Source: Ehretia macrophylla (Eukaryota; Streptophyta; Magnoliopsida; Boraginales; Ehretiaceae). From it: a stretch of 64,000 nt of DNA. The notes under the pieces were generated by a model. It saw only the letters and a program-made list of their open reading frames with translations, was not told the origin of the DNA and did no database searches. The position numbers and the translations under genes are program-made. The stretch is taken from the NCBI GenBank assembly GCA_037974665.1, contig CM075769.1:23400139-23464138 (forward strand). Direction: 5' to 3'. Of the stretch, positions 53,904-63,962 are shown piece by piece (the stretch's first letter is position 1; each line of letters starts with the position of its first letter).

Positions 53904-54692
53904 TAAGGATCCATAGTAATGAAAATAGATATTTCAATAAACTACTATTATAATTAAGTATACCTCAACCAAATTCAATTGAAAAAAAGTGGAGCTTCTC
54001 TTCTTGAAAATAAATTGAGACTTGAAAGTTGAATCAACATTGAAGCTTTGACCAATTGAGAATTGAGAGTCTTGGAATTAACTTTGAACAATTGAAATTT
54101 GAATCTTATAAAATACTCAACACTTAAGAATATATAAAGAATTGAGAGAAAGAAGATCGATTTGGTGTGAAAAAATGCGAAATAGTTAGGATATTTATAG
54201 GAATTATTGAAGGACTAAAATGTAAATAAAAATTAAAAGAATTTATTTTTTTTTAAAAATAATAATAAAGTTACTGTTGGCAACATAGCTGTTGTCAATG
54301 ATTAGTTATTAATTAAAGTTTTGCAACATAGCCGTTGCCAATCTTTTGTTTTTGGTCTAAAGTCGTTGCCAAGTCACTAAAAAGTGAAGAAAAGTGCAAA
54401 TTTTAACTTAAAGTTTGCACTTTTCTTCAACTTTGACTTTTTATCTTTTTTTTTAGAATTAAAATTGCAAGTTGTATTTTGCAATATTATAGAAAAAATT
54501 TAATGACAAGTCCCTTAATATCAACTTCAAAAATAAATTTGCTACTTATTATTAGTTTGTTTACAAAAAAAATAGTTGCTACAACTTGCTAGTTTGTTTT
54601 AAAAAAAAAATTACTCGTTACTATGACTTACATTGCATAATGCATAATATTTTATGTTTTTTAATAAATAGGTCTAAATTATGCTTAATTTG
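53904..54692. other. AT-rich spacer with a 16-bp-stem hairpin, no gene
   Basis: No coding resemblance was seen. Words around GGCAACATAGCCGTTGCC recur at 54283-54370. A perfect inverted repeat has arms 54385-54400 (TGAAGAAAAGTGCAAA) and 54414-54429, with a 13-base spacer, and could be a small foldback. Confidence 0.55.
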
Positions 54693-55030
54693 TACTGGGC
54701 CTGAGTTGGGTTCGAGATAGGCCTTAGTTGGGCTTATGTTGGGATCGAGATGGGTCTGAGTTGGGCTCGAGCTGGGTTGAGCCCTAAGTTGGGCTCGAGT
54801 TAGGTTGAGCCCTGAGTTGGGCTGGGCTTTGAGTTAGGTTGGGTTTCGAGCTGGGCTAGGCTGGTTTTGTATCAAAATAGGCCCAGGCTTAAATGGGTTA
54901 GGTCAAAAATTATATGACCTAACTCGGCCTACCTATATGTGGTGGGCTGGGCTAAGTCGAGCTCACTTTCAACTGAGTTGGGTTGGGCCTAAACTTTTGT
55001 GTGTTGAGTTGGATTAGGTCTGTGTCAACC
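54693..55030. repeat. Degenerate GAGTTGGGCTCGAG minisatellite
   Basis: Variants of GAGTTGGGCT and GAGCTGGGTTGAGCCC recur from about 54693 to 54875. They are followed by related words to 55030 and an inverted repeat with 9-bp arms (GTTAGGTCA at 54897-54905 and its complement at 54915-54923). It is non-coding. Confidence 0.6.
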
Positions 55031-55127
55031 CAACCCAAGTGCCACCTACCACAAATAGCATGAGCTATGACATGAAAACTATTTAACAATTAACCCTAAA
55101 AGTTCTTCTATATATATATACATATGC

Positions 55128-55527
55128 AAATTGGACAAACAGTCCATGTTGTTTACAAGTTTTGGACAAATAGTCTTTATTGTTTTAAAAATCATGCGGT
55201 TAGTCTCAATTGTTTGCAAAAGTCCCACCAGTAGTCCCCATTATTTCAAAAGTCATTCATTTAGTCCCCATTGTTTGTAAAAGTCTCTCTATTAGTTCTC
55301 AATGTTTGCAAATGTCTTACCATTAGTGGTGAGACTTTTACAAATAATATGGATTAATAGTGAGATATTTACAAACAATGGGGACTAATAGTGAGACTTT
55401 CACAAACAATAGAGAGTAATCGCGTGACTTCTGAAACAATAGAGACTGCTGGTGAGACTTTTGCAAACAATAGAGACTAATTGTCTAAAATAGGTAAACA
55501 ATAGAGATTAATTGTGAAATTTGCCCT
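55128..55527. repeat. Foldback of ~31-nt units in opposed arrays
   Basis: The left arm (about 55130-55326) has six units of 30-31 bases, each opening with a variant of TAGTCYCYATTGTTTG. The right arm (about 55327-55527) has six units in reverse complement. Units differ from each other, but the two arms can pair broadly. TA microsatellites flank both sides (55110-55122 and 55525-55545). Confidence 0.72.
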
Positions 55528-55545
55528 ATATATATATATATATAT

Positions 55546-56500
55546 GGTCATTTCACCTTTTTGAGTATAAACCCCAATTAGGGTATCTAGGACAAGCATT
55601 AGCATTTAGAATGCTACTCAAGGGTTACGGTTAGGGTTTGGGCAATAGTGTAAGACACTCGAGGCAAAACTTAATTATGTATCCAATAATCGGATAATTT
55701 TGGAACAACACTTGAGCTTTTTCGCATGAGAGTTATACTCCTAACATTTGACAAAGTAAAAGACGAATATCATCTATTAGAGTTTCATCTATATTCTCAT
55801 CTAGTGAAAGATAAGAATGCAAAATTATCTTGGATTAAGAAGGAAAAAACTAATAGGGACATGGTAGCCCCCTATGGTTGATCAAATTCATGTAATAACC
55901 TCTGTTTTTTAACTATTAACTCTTGTGGAATCAAAAAGGTTGCACAATAACCCTCCACCATTAATGTCTCTATCAAAATTTATTGGGGCGTGTGATACAC
56001 TTAGCTATAAGGGAGTTGGAGTTCTCTATAAGCCTTAAAACAAATGCTAATGGACTAAAATACCCTGCCCAGTATGTATGAGTGTGTGGGTTTTGTTTTA
56101 TTGTATGGTGATGGGTATGATGGAGGTGAATAAGAAGAAAGAAGAAGGAGAAAAGTAAAAATAAACAAAGAAATTATTTGAATTTTATGGTTAAATAAAT
56201 AATTTTATGGTTGAACGGAAAATTTGGGATTTTATATAATTAGTTAAGGATATTATGGACATTTCACATGTACGATAATATTTTTCATCCATATTTAACA
56301 CCAATCTAGCGGAAGTATCATCTGTGTCACTTTTTACAAACATTGTGGTCTAGTTAAATTACTTTAATAATAGAGATTAAATTTAAATAAATGTGCTACT
56401 AGTAGTGAAATTTGTCGGAAACAAAAAACCGAAAACACAGTTTTGATACTTCCTTGATCTCAAATAAAACAAGTGCCCAAATGGACAGGACCTAAAAAAT
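55546..56500. other. Spacer upstream of EMC3, no gene seen
   Basis: Moderately AT-rich DNA with no open frame of family resemblance, no RNA gene and no clear terminal repeats. It would contain the distal promoter of EMC3. Confidence 0.55.
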
Positions 56501-56519
56501 AAAGTGTCACACTGGTCGG

Positions 56520-56653
56520 TCTATCAAGCGATAACGGCCCAATAGTTACTCGGAACGACGCCGTTTGTATGATCCAAGATCTGCAAAAGAAACAAAAACA
56601 TCACGTACGTACATAGACTACAGAGAATAGTAGAGAGAGAAAGAGGTCGAAAA
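56520..56653 (+). promoter_or_regulatory. Proximal promoter and 5' UTR region of EMC3
   Basis: The region is less AT-rich than its surroundings. It has GGCCCA at 56536-56541, the complement of the site II core TGGGCC found in plant housekeeping promoters and bound by TCP factors. No clear TATA box is seen. A purine-rich AGAGAGAGAAAGAGG leader lies just before the ATG. The transcription start cannot be fixed from sequence alone. Confidence 0.5.
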
Positions 56654-57132
56654 ATGGCGGAAGATTTGGTGTTGGACACGGCGATAAGAGACTGGGTATT
56701 GATACCATTATCGGTGGTGATGGTTCTCATCGGAGTCCTCCGTTACTTTGTCTCCAAGCTTATGCGCTCATCGCAACTCCCTGATGCTAAAATCATCAAA
56801 GAAGGGTCCGTCCCTACTTTTTCCCTCTTTTTCTTTTTCCTTTGTCTTTTACATATACAAACACACATATAGGTCTATAGGATTTGTACAAGATAGTCCG
56901 GTGTATGAATCTCTCATTATGCACGATTGGGGAAGGGTTGGTTGCCTTGGTTCAACCTACAGATCGTATAGCAACAACTTTACCGTTGTGCTATTTGTGT
57001 CTTTATATTTAATTTCTATTGAAAAATGATATTTGCAGGCAGGTGATAATCAGGGCTAGGAATTTAAGGGCGGCCGCAAATTTGATTCCGGCCAAGTCGT
57101 TTCGTGCCAGGAAATTTTACTACAGTAACGAG
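56654..57132 (+). CDS. EMC3: ER membrane protein complex subunit 3, exons 1-2 (5' part of gene)
   Basis: EMC3 is a core subunit of the ER membrane complex, an insertase of the YidC/Oxa1 family that places transmembrane helices in the ER membrane. Exon 1 (56654-56805) encodes MAEDLVLDTAIRDWVLIPLS and continues to the 50th codon; residues 14-31 form the first membrane helix. It ends within a Gly codon before a GTCCGT donor. Intron 1 is 56806-57038, ending TTTGCAG. Exon 2 (57039-57132) encodes GQVIIRARNLRAAANLIPAK to FYYSNE, a charged stretch matching the plant protein as I remember it. After 82 codons, in phase, a GTTTCT donor follows. The other two thirds of about 245 residues are not in the window. 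Both exons are uninterrupted, so the gene is probably functional. Confidence 0.9.
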
Positions 57133-57356
57133 GTTTCTTTCTATTCTTAAATTATTTTACTTTTTTTAATTGTTTTAGTTGCGACCTAGCTTTCTTATTG
57201 GTTTTTGAAGTTGCTTAAGGAAAAAAATAAGTGAAAATATAGAATTTTTGGACTCATAGTGATTATCAATATGTAAGTGATAGCCTGAATTGCAACCTTT
57301 ATCAATAAAGGACAGTTCGGTGCACAAAACTCCTCCTATAGACAGGATTTGGGGAA

Positions 57357-58190
57357 GTGTTGCTGATAAGGATACAATGGCTACCTAACATTGTTTCCAT
57401 GTATATATTTCTTGTATAGCAAATATTGATAGTGAGGATAGTTAGTCTCAGTCTTGACAACTGTCAGGCTGTCACTATTGGTTAAGAAAGCTGAAGCCAG
57501 AAGCTCAGCCCAAAATCTATAAATGCATGTATCTGTGTCAGAATTTATAATGAATAAAATTCCAGATAATTCATTCCTATATTCTCTCTAGCTAAGGTTT
57601 TCTTTATGGTATCATAGAGCCATTGATCCTTCTTCGATGTGAAATCTCCATGAGAGAACACCATTAGAACACCATAAAAGCTTCAAATTGAAGCTCAATC
57701 TCTGCAATCGAAGCTTCATAGAAGCCTTTCTCTACTGCTCAAATAATTTTTTCTGCAGATTTTTACACAAATCTGCTTCAAAACCCTAATTCCCAAACTC
57801 CATTGGAGATTTCTTCAAAACACCATTAAAAAGCTCTTCAACAAGCTTGAGAACACAGTCGAAGCTCCTTCTTCTTCTTGCGAGGGCTTATTTCAGCTTT
57901 ATTTGGCAGCATCTTTATCAAATCTCTACTTCTCCTAATTTTCGAAACCCTAGCCTCCATTAATGGCTTCTTCAAGCTCCTCCATGGATGACCTTGATCT
58001 GCCTCCCAAACTGAAACTTCTCATTCATAATCTAAATTCTCTTGTTCACGTTAAGCTTGAGAATCATAACTACTCAATTTGGAAGACGCAAATGCAGACC
58101 ATTTTCAAGGCACACCATCTAAATTCTCTTGTTCACAATGTTCGTTATTCTATGTGTTATGTTTGTCATCGTGTCAAAGAAAATTAAAGA
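57357..58190 (+). mobile_element. Copia fragment H: LTR end, primer site and gag start
   Basis: An LTR end with TCTATAAATGC (about 57517) and AATAAA (about 57552) leads to TGGTATCATAGAGC at 57607-57620, a primer site for initiator tRNA-Met with a two-base insertion. A leader of about 350 bp precedes ATG 57963, which opens MASSSSSMDDLDLPPKLKLL and then VHVKLENHNYSIWKTQM, the start of Copia gag. The frame ends at 58185 after a small duplication of CTAAATTCTCTTGTTCAC (58033 and 58119). The rest of the element is missing. The left LTR limit is approximate. Confidence 0.65.
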
Positions 58191-58781
58191 ATCAGCTAAG
58201 GCAGAGATGAAGAAGAATGAGAGGAAAAACAAGTATAACACAGATGGGATTGGATTGATTTGTAAAATATTTGGTAATGTGGGATGAGATCTTCTTGTTG
58301 ACATGGTCTTCAAGTGTAATATGAATAGATATGGATAAAATTGGAAGTCTTGTATACTGTAAGATGGCAATTGGTTAATGTAATAGCAGAAAAGAATGCA
58401 CTTACATTGACAAAAAGGCTTGCATGATTGCTATTTTGGATGATTCTTCGGAAGGCAAAAGCTATGACAGTGTACTAAAAGATTAAAGAGTAACTTGATA
58501 ATTTCTAAGTAAGCGAGACAGGGGTTGTCGGTAGTCAGTTTTTGGTTAGCTATTTGGATTTGGTATTATTTGCTCCTTAGTTGCTTCTGGTATTTGTGCT
58601 GATAGATTTCTTGAGCAGAGATCGATTGATTTGAGTTGGCCTTTTCACTGATATAGATTATTGCAAAGGCCAACCATATAATTCAATACAGTTATCGTAT
58701 TCCATGAACGTCAACCGATGAGATACATTATTATGTAATGGAAAAAGAACCAATAGACATGCTTGAGACCATTTGTTGTAT
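58191..58781. other. Spacer between H and I, nothing recognised
   Basis: AT-rich DNA with no coding resemblance. It is either intron sequence of EMC3 or decayed remains of H. Confidence 0.5.
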
Positions 58782-58786
58782 GGGAG
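58782..58786. repeat. Target-site duplication GGGAG, left side of I
   Basis: GGGAG is repeated at 63963-63967 after the 3' LTR. Confidence 0.93.
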
Positions 58787-59034
58787 TGATAAGATATGTT
58801 TAGTTAGGCTTATTATCATGTAAAGTAGCTTCAGTTTATTCTTATGTAATTGCAGTCCAACTGTATACAGCTGGCAGCACATGGACATGTGCACCCATGT
58901 GCTGCACGTGCACTCTCAAGTTAGTCAAACTAACTATCTCTAGAATTGTATAAATACAGTTCAACACAGTGTAATATTCATTTGAAAAAGCAATGCAATA
59001 CAAGATATTTTCTCAAATTCTTTCTATTCAATCA
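58787..59034 (+). repeat. 5' LTR of element I
   Basis: It runs from TGATAAGATATG to TCTATTCAATCA. Features are a palindrome-rich U3 (around CTGTATACAG, CACATGGACATGTG and GCACGTGC) and the TATA box at 58949-58955. Confidence 0.95.
58949..58955 (+). promoter_or_regulatory. TATA box in 5' LTR of I
   Basis: TATAAAT in the context TTGTATAAATACAG is conserved in the 3' LTR near 63878. It is the likely core promoter for element RNA. A CACGTG G-box core lies about 50 bases upstream. Confidence 0.6.
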
Positions 59035-59046
59035 TGGTATCAAGAG
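59035..59046 (+). other. Primer-binding site of element I
   Basis: TGGTATCAAGAG starts directly after the LTR. Its first eight bases equal the initiator tRNA-Met complement; one extra A follows. Confidence 0.78.
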
Positions 59047-59333
59047 TAGGTCAAATCCTCTCTCTGCCATTAGAGCCGCCATTAAAGTAGCTCTTTTTTT
59101 TTTTCGAAAACAAGCTGTTATCAATCAGTTTTCTTCTTCTTCTGTGGTGCGATTGCATAATTACAGCAATTGGAAGCTTCGAGAAGTCAAAAATTGCACT
59201 TCTCACCATTGTCAAACCCTAGGGTTTTCTTCATTCCTCCATTAAAGCACCTCTGCAAAGCTTTCTTCTTTCTTTCTTCTTATGCTGGATCAATCATCTA
59301 ATCCTCAAGTATTCATCAACCGATCACAGATCA

Positions 59334-60098
59334 ATGGATTCAAGTTCATCTTCTCCATCAATGGCTTCCTCATCCATGGAATCTCTCTACTCCATGGAAC
59401 TTCCAGTCTGCCTTAAGCTTCTTACACAGAATCTAAGCAGCCTAATTCAAGTGAAGCTAGACAACACTAATTTTGTGTTGTTGAAAGTTCAGATGCAAAT
59501 AGCTTTACAGGCCTATAAACTCTTTGATCATGTCTCTGGTGCTATCCCCATGCCAAATCAGTTCATCAAGAACTCAGAAGGTACATCTGTGGAGAATCCT
59601 GATTATGCTACATGGATTTTGGTTGATCAACATCTTAAATCTGGTCTTTTTGCTTCTATTACACCTTCAGTCTGTACTTAGGTCCTTCACCTTCCTACTG
59701 CAGCTTCAATTTGGAAAGCCCTAGCTGCTAGATTCAATTCTTTGAGCAGGTCTCATATTTATCAGCTCAAAGAACAACTTCATACAATCACTAAAGGCAA
59801 TCAGTCTAAGCAAACTTACCTTGACAAGATCAAACAGATTTCTGATAGCCTATCTGCAGCAACAGAATATGTTTCAGATGAAGATATTGTTCTCTACACT
59901 CTAAGAGGTCTACCTCTTGAGTATGAATCCTTCAGAACCACCATCAGAACTAGGCCTTCTCCTATTTCTATTCAAGAACTTAGCAGCTTACTCATCTCAG
60001 AAGAGTTACATCAACAGAGACTCAAATCTACCTCATCAATTCAGCCTCTTCCCACAGATCTTCCCACTGCTTTATATAGCAAAGCTAACATAGGATAG
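59334..60098 (+). pseudogene. Gag of Copia element I (N-terminal part)
   Basis: From ATG 59334 the frame opens MDSSSSSPSMASSSMESLYS and then LTQNLSSLIQVKLDNTNF. After a stop at 59679 it continues in the same family pattern, with VLHLPTAASIWKALAARFNS, HIYQLKEQLHTITKGNQS, YLDKIKQISDSLSAATE and RGLPLEYESFRTTIRTRP (59742-60098). These are the capsid motifs of Copia gag (UBN2 type). A second stop lies at 60096. The gag is close in style to that of fragment H. Confidence 0.87.
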
Positions 60099-60128
60099 TA
60101 CTCTAATAACAGAGGCAGGGTAGAAACA

Positions 60129-61364
60129 ATGGTTACAGAGGAGGAAAAGGTCAGGGAGGACAAGGTAGAGGTATCCTTGGTCAATCACCGCAACACTTCT
60201 ACTCACCAATACTCTCCAGTTCAGCCCACCCATCCCTCCCAACAACCTCCTACTCCATCTCTTAAGGTTTATTGCCAGATTTGTGGTAAACCTAACCATT
60301 TTGCTCTTGAGTGCTGGCATAGATTTGACAACACTAACTGTGCTGCACCTCCTAAAACTGAAAAACAGGCCTTAGCTACCCATCCAGGCAACCCAGTACC
60401 TTCCGATTCCTATTGGTACATTGACTCTGGTGCCAATACTCCTGTCACTAATGATCTGACTCAATTGCAAATTTCTTATCCTTACAATGGTGCAGAGACA
60501 GTTTCAGTTGGCAATGGTCAAACTTTACCCATCCAAAGCATGGGTAATGGTACTCTTCTCACTCCCTCTTCATCATTTACTTTACAAAATGTGCTTTATG
60601 TGCCTAAAATTTCTTCCAATCTTTTATCTGTTTATCAATTAACAAAAGATAACAATTGTGCCATTATTTTTACTTCCAAAGAGGTGACTATTATGGACAA
60701 TACTACCCACCAAGTGAAGTACAAGGCCCCATGTAACAAGGGACTGTATGTACTGCCTTCTGCTCCTCTCCCATCTCCTAAAGCAGCCAGCCAATCTCTA
60801 GCATGCAACACTACTCCAACATCTCTGCCAACATCACTTCTTTGGCATTATAGACTAGGTCACCCTACTGCTACTACTTCTCAGTTGTTATCTTCTCTTA
60901 TTCATGTAAAATTGCCCTATAGTACTTTAGAATGTTCAGCCTGCTCAATTGCTAAATCTCATAAACTGCCATTCTCTTTGTCACAAACTGTAAGCAAGGC
61001 TCCATTTCATTTAGTACATTCAGACATTTGGGGCCTTGCTTCTTTCTCTTCTTGTATGGGCTATAAATACTATATACTTTTCATGGATGATTTTTCTAGA
61101 TTCTCATGGTTGTATCCTTTAAAACTCAAATCAGATGCCTACAATGTTTTTCTTAGTTTTACTTCTATGGTGCACACACAGTTTAATGCCAAAATCAAAC
61201 TCTTCAGATCAGATAATGGCAGTGAATATACAAGTCATAAATTTCAGCATTTTCTTCAATCTTTAGGTACCATTCATCACACAAGTTGTCCTCACACCCC
61301 TGAGCAAAATGGTAGGGTTGAGAGGAAACATATGCACCTAATAGAAACAACCTTGGTATGCTAA
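60129..61364 (+). pseudogene. Zinc knuckle, protease and integrase of Copia element I
   Basis: This 411-codon open frame is the longest in the window. In order it has a knuckle CQICGKPNHFALEC (residues about 49-62), a protease active site YIDSGANTPVTND (about 96-108) that looks intact, the gag-pre-integrase zinc part LLWHYRLGHPTA and CSACSIAKSHKLP, then integrase HSDIWG, LFRSDNGSEYTS and PEQNGRVERKH, giving all three catalytic acids. It ends by a frameshift at 61360. Protease would process the polyprotein and integrase would insert the cDNA. Confidence 0.93.
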
Positions 61365-62322
61365 ATCAAGCTAGCCTACCTTCCAATCTCTGGTTAGAAG
61401 CTTTAGCTGCATCTAACTATCTCATCAACAGGCTGCCTACTCCTGTTTTACATCATAAATCACCCTATCAACTACTTTACTCTAAACTGCCAGATTATTC
61501 CTCCCTTAGAGTATTTGGCTGCTTATGCTATCCATGGCTTAGACCATATACAAAACACAAGTTAGAAAACAGGTCCAAACCATGTGTTTTTATAGGTTAT
61601 TGCCCTAATACCAAGGGGTATGGGTGTCTAGACCCTGAGACTTACAGAGTATATACATCAAGAAGTGTGAGGTTTATTGAGCACATATTTCCTTTCTCTT
61701 CTCAAGCCACACACAGTCCTGTTCTACCCTTTCTTTTTCCACCTATTTTTCATTCATCCTCTACAACAACTCAGTCTTCTATGGTTCCTCCAACTGCACC
61801 AATCTCATCTACAACCAGTTCTCCTTCACTTGCCCCAGTCACATAACCCAAGTCCTCCCCATTCAGACATAGTCACCTCTTCTTCTTCTCCTATTCTTTC
61901 TGCACCACTGGATCCTCCCCTATCTGATCACTTCCCTACCATTCATGCTTCCACTCCCTCACCCTCTCCCTCCCACTCCTCTACCTCTGCACACTCTGAC
62001 TCTCCCTCCACATCTCCCAGTCCCACTACTAATTCTTCATTATCATCTTCCCAACCTGCAGACTCTACTTCTAACTCTTTTACTCAATTAGCTCCTTAGT
62101 CTCTACACCCTATCTAAAACAGGTTGCCTACCCCTTCCCCTCTACCAGTTACACTTTCTGCTTGTTACTCCCCTTCTCACTGAACCTTCTACTTACAAAG
62201 AGGGATCCAAGTACTTATGTTAGGATCAGGCTATGAAAGATAAGTTTAAAGCTCTTCAACAACAACACACCTGGGATCTAGTTCCAGTCCCTACTGGTAG
62301 ACAGCCCATAGGCTGTAAGTAG
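61358..62322 (+). pseudogene. Integrase C-terminus and Ser/Pro-rich linker of element I
   Basis: The overlapping frame from 61358 continues the integrase with LPSNLWLEALAASNYLINRL, VFGCLCYPWLRPYTKHKLEN and FIGYCPNTKGYGCLDPETYR. A long Ser/Pro/Thr-rich linker follows, split between frames 61677-62099 and neighbours, with stops near 61844 and 62097. DQAMKDKFKALQQQHTWDLV near 62225-62285 is the start of the RT domain, with a stop replacing Trp near 62320. Confidence 0.88.
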
Positions 62323-63075
62323 GTGTATAAAATAAAGAAACATGTAGATGGTACAATAGCTAGGTACAAGGCTAGACTAGTGGCAAAGGGATACCTACAA
62401 GAACAGGGCCTAGACTACACAGAGACATTCAGTCCAGTGGTTAAGCCTCAAACAATAAGGGTAGTTCTTAGTCTAGCATTAGCCAACCATTGGACACTTA
62501 AACAACTAGATGTGTCCAATGCATTTTTGCATGGTCACTTAGAAGAGACTGTCTACATGGAGCAGCCACCTGGCTTCATAAATTCAGAATACCCTACTCA
62601 TGTTTGTAAGTTGAGGAAGTCATTATATGGGTTAAAACAAACCCCCAGGGCCTGGTATCAAATGCTTACATCTTATCTCAGTAAGCAGGTGTTCATTATG
62701 AGTACTGCAGACAACTCTTTATTCATTCACAGGACAAATTCAAGTGTCACCTTGATACTCATCTATGTGGATGGTATTATCATCATAGGGACTGCCCTAT
62801 CTGTTATCTCTACCTTAATATCTACTATGACTAAGACTTTTGCAATGAAGGATCTAGGGACACTGTCCTATTTCCTAGGTATAGAGGTTTACCACTCCTC
62901 TCGAGGGTTGTCTATTCATCAAACAAAGTATGCAAATGATCTTCTAAAAAAAGCAGGGTTAACAGAGTGTAATCCTGCAACTACACCTTCTGTTCCTAAG
63001 TCAAAAGCCACTGATTCCTCTCCATACTCTAATCCCACACACTTCAGGAGTTTGGTTGGGGCCTACAATACTTAA
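62323..63075 (+). pseudogene. Reverse transcriptase of Copia element I
   Basis: The frame shows [40 protein letters not shown] with the first catalytic Asp, [17 protein letters not shown], and [20 protein letters not shown]. The palm motif reads [11 protein letters not shown] where Copia elements have Y-V-D-D, so the second catalytic Asp is Gly. RSLVGAYNT then a stop at 63073 replaces the usual G-x-L-x-Y-L-T-x-T. The domain would copy element RNA, but this version should be inactive. Confidence 0.93.
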
Positions 63076-63077
63076 CT

Positions 63078-63707
63078 ATGAGCAGGCTAGATATTGAGTT
63101 CTCTGTCAACTCTTTATGTCAACATATGTACTCTCTTACATCTGCTCACTATGCAGCCCTTAATAGAACACTCAGGTACATAAAAGGCACAATCAGTTAT
63201 GGCCTCAGTTTTCAGTCAAGACCTCTTCAACTTCTTGGTTTTACAGACTTGGACTGGGCTAGTGATCCTAATGACAGGAAATCAACGTCTGGGTATGCTA
63301 TTTACCTAGGACCTAATCTTATTTCCTGGACATCCAAGAAACAAGCCACAGTCTCTAGATCCTCCACAGAGGCAAAATACAGAGCAATGGCTCATGCCTC
63401 TACAGAGTTAAAATGGCTTACCTACCTGCTTAGAGATCTGCATATTCCTGTTGCAACTCCAATTCTATACTGTGACAACACTTCTACCATGGCACTAGCC
63501 ACCAATCCAGTTTTTCATGGCCGAATAAAACATATTGAAATTGATTATCATTTTGTTCGAGAGCAGGTGGCTTCTAAGCTGCTGCAATTGTCTTATGTTC
63601 CTAGCTCAGACCAAGTGGCAGATCTATTCACTAAGGCTCTACATCAAGCTACTTTTACCCATCTTAGATCCAAGCTTCCCCTAGCTCCCACCCCAGGCTC
63701 AACTTGA
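63078..63707 (+). pseudogene. RNase H of Copia element I
   Basis: After SRLDIEFSVNSLCQHMYSLT the RNase H shows LLGFTDLDWASDPNDRKSTS (first catalytic Asp), SRSSTEAKYRAMAHASTE with the Glu, and YCDNTSTMALATNPVFHGR. It ends DQVADLFTKALHQATF and a stop at 63705. This piece is open from 63078 and looks otherwise intact. It is the end of the polyprotein, eight bases before the 3' LTR. Confidence 0.93.
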
Positions 63708-63714
63708 GGAGGGA
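63704..63714 (+). other. Polypurine tract of element I
   Basis: TTGAGGAGGGA directly precedes the 3' LTR start TGATAAG. Confidence 0.85.
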
Positions 63715-63962
63715 TGATAAGATATGTTCAGTTAGGCTTATTATCATGTAAAGTAGCTTCTGTTTATTCTTATGTAATTGCAGTCCAGCTGTATACAGCT
63801 GGCAGCACATGGACATGTGCACCCATGTGCTGCACGTGCACTCTCAAGTTAGTCAAACTATCTCTCTCTAGAATTGTATAAATACAGTTCAGCACAGTGT
63901 AATATTCAATTGAAAAAGCAATGCAATACAAGATATTTTCTCAAATTCTCTCTATTCAATCA
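63715..63962 (+). repeat. 3' LTR of element I
   Basis: It is 248 bp, equal in length to the 5' LTR, ending CTATTCAATCA before the GGGAG duplication (63963-63967). The palindrome CCAGCTGTATACAGCTGG at 63785-63802 is perfect here and has one changed base in the 5' copy. The last 33 bases of the window return to flanking DNA. Confidence 0.95.

Larger units (their letters stand above)
58787..63962 (+). mobile_element. Copia retrotransposon I, structurally complete
   Basis: It is 5176 bp with 248-bp LTRs, a primer site, gag with a zinc knuckle, protease, integrase, RT, RNase H, a polypurine tract and a perfect 5-bp duplication. The LTRs differ at about 8 of 248 positions by hand count. It is the youngest-looking element in the window, but it has several stops and frameshifts and an altered RT active site, so it is not autonomous. 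Confidence 0.95.
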
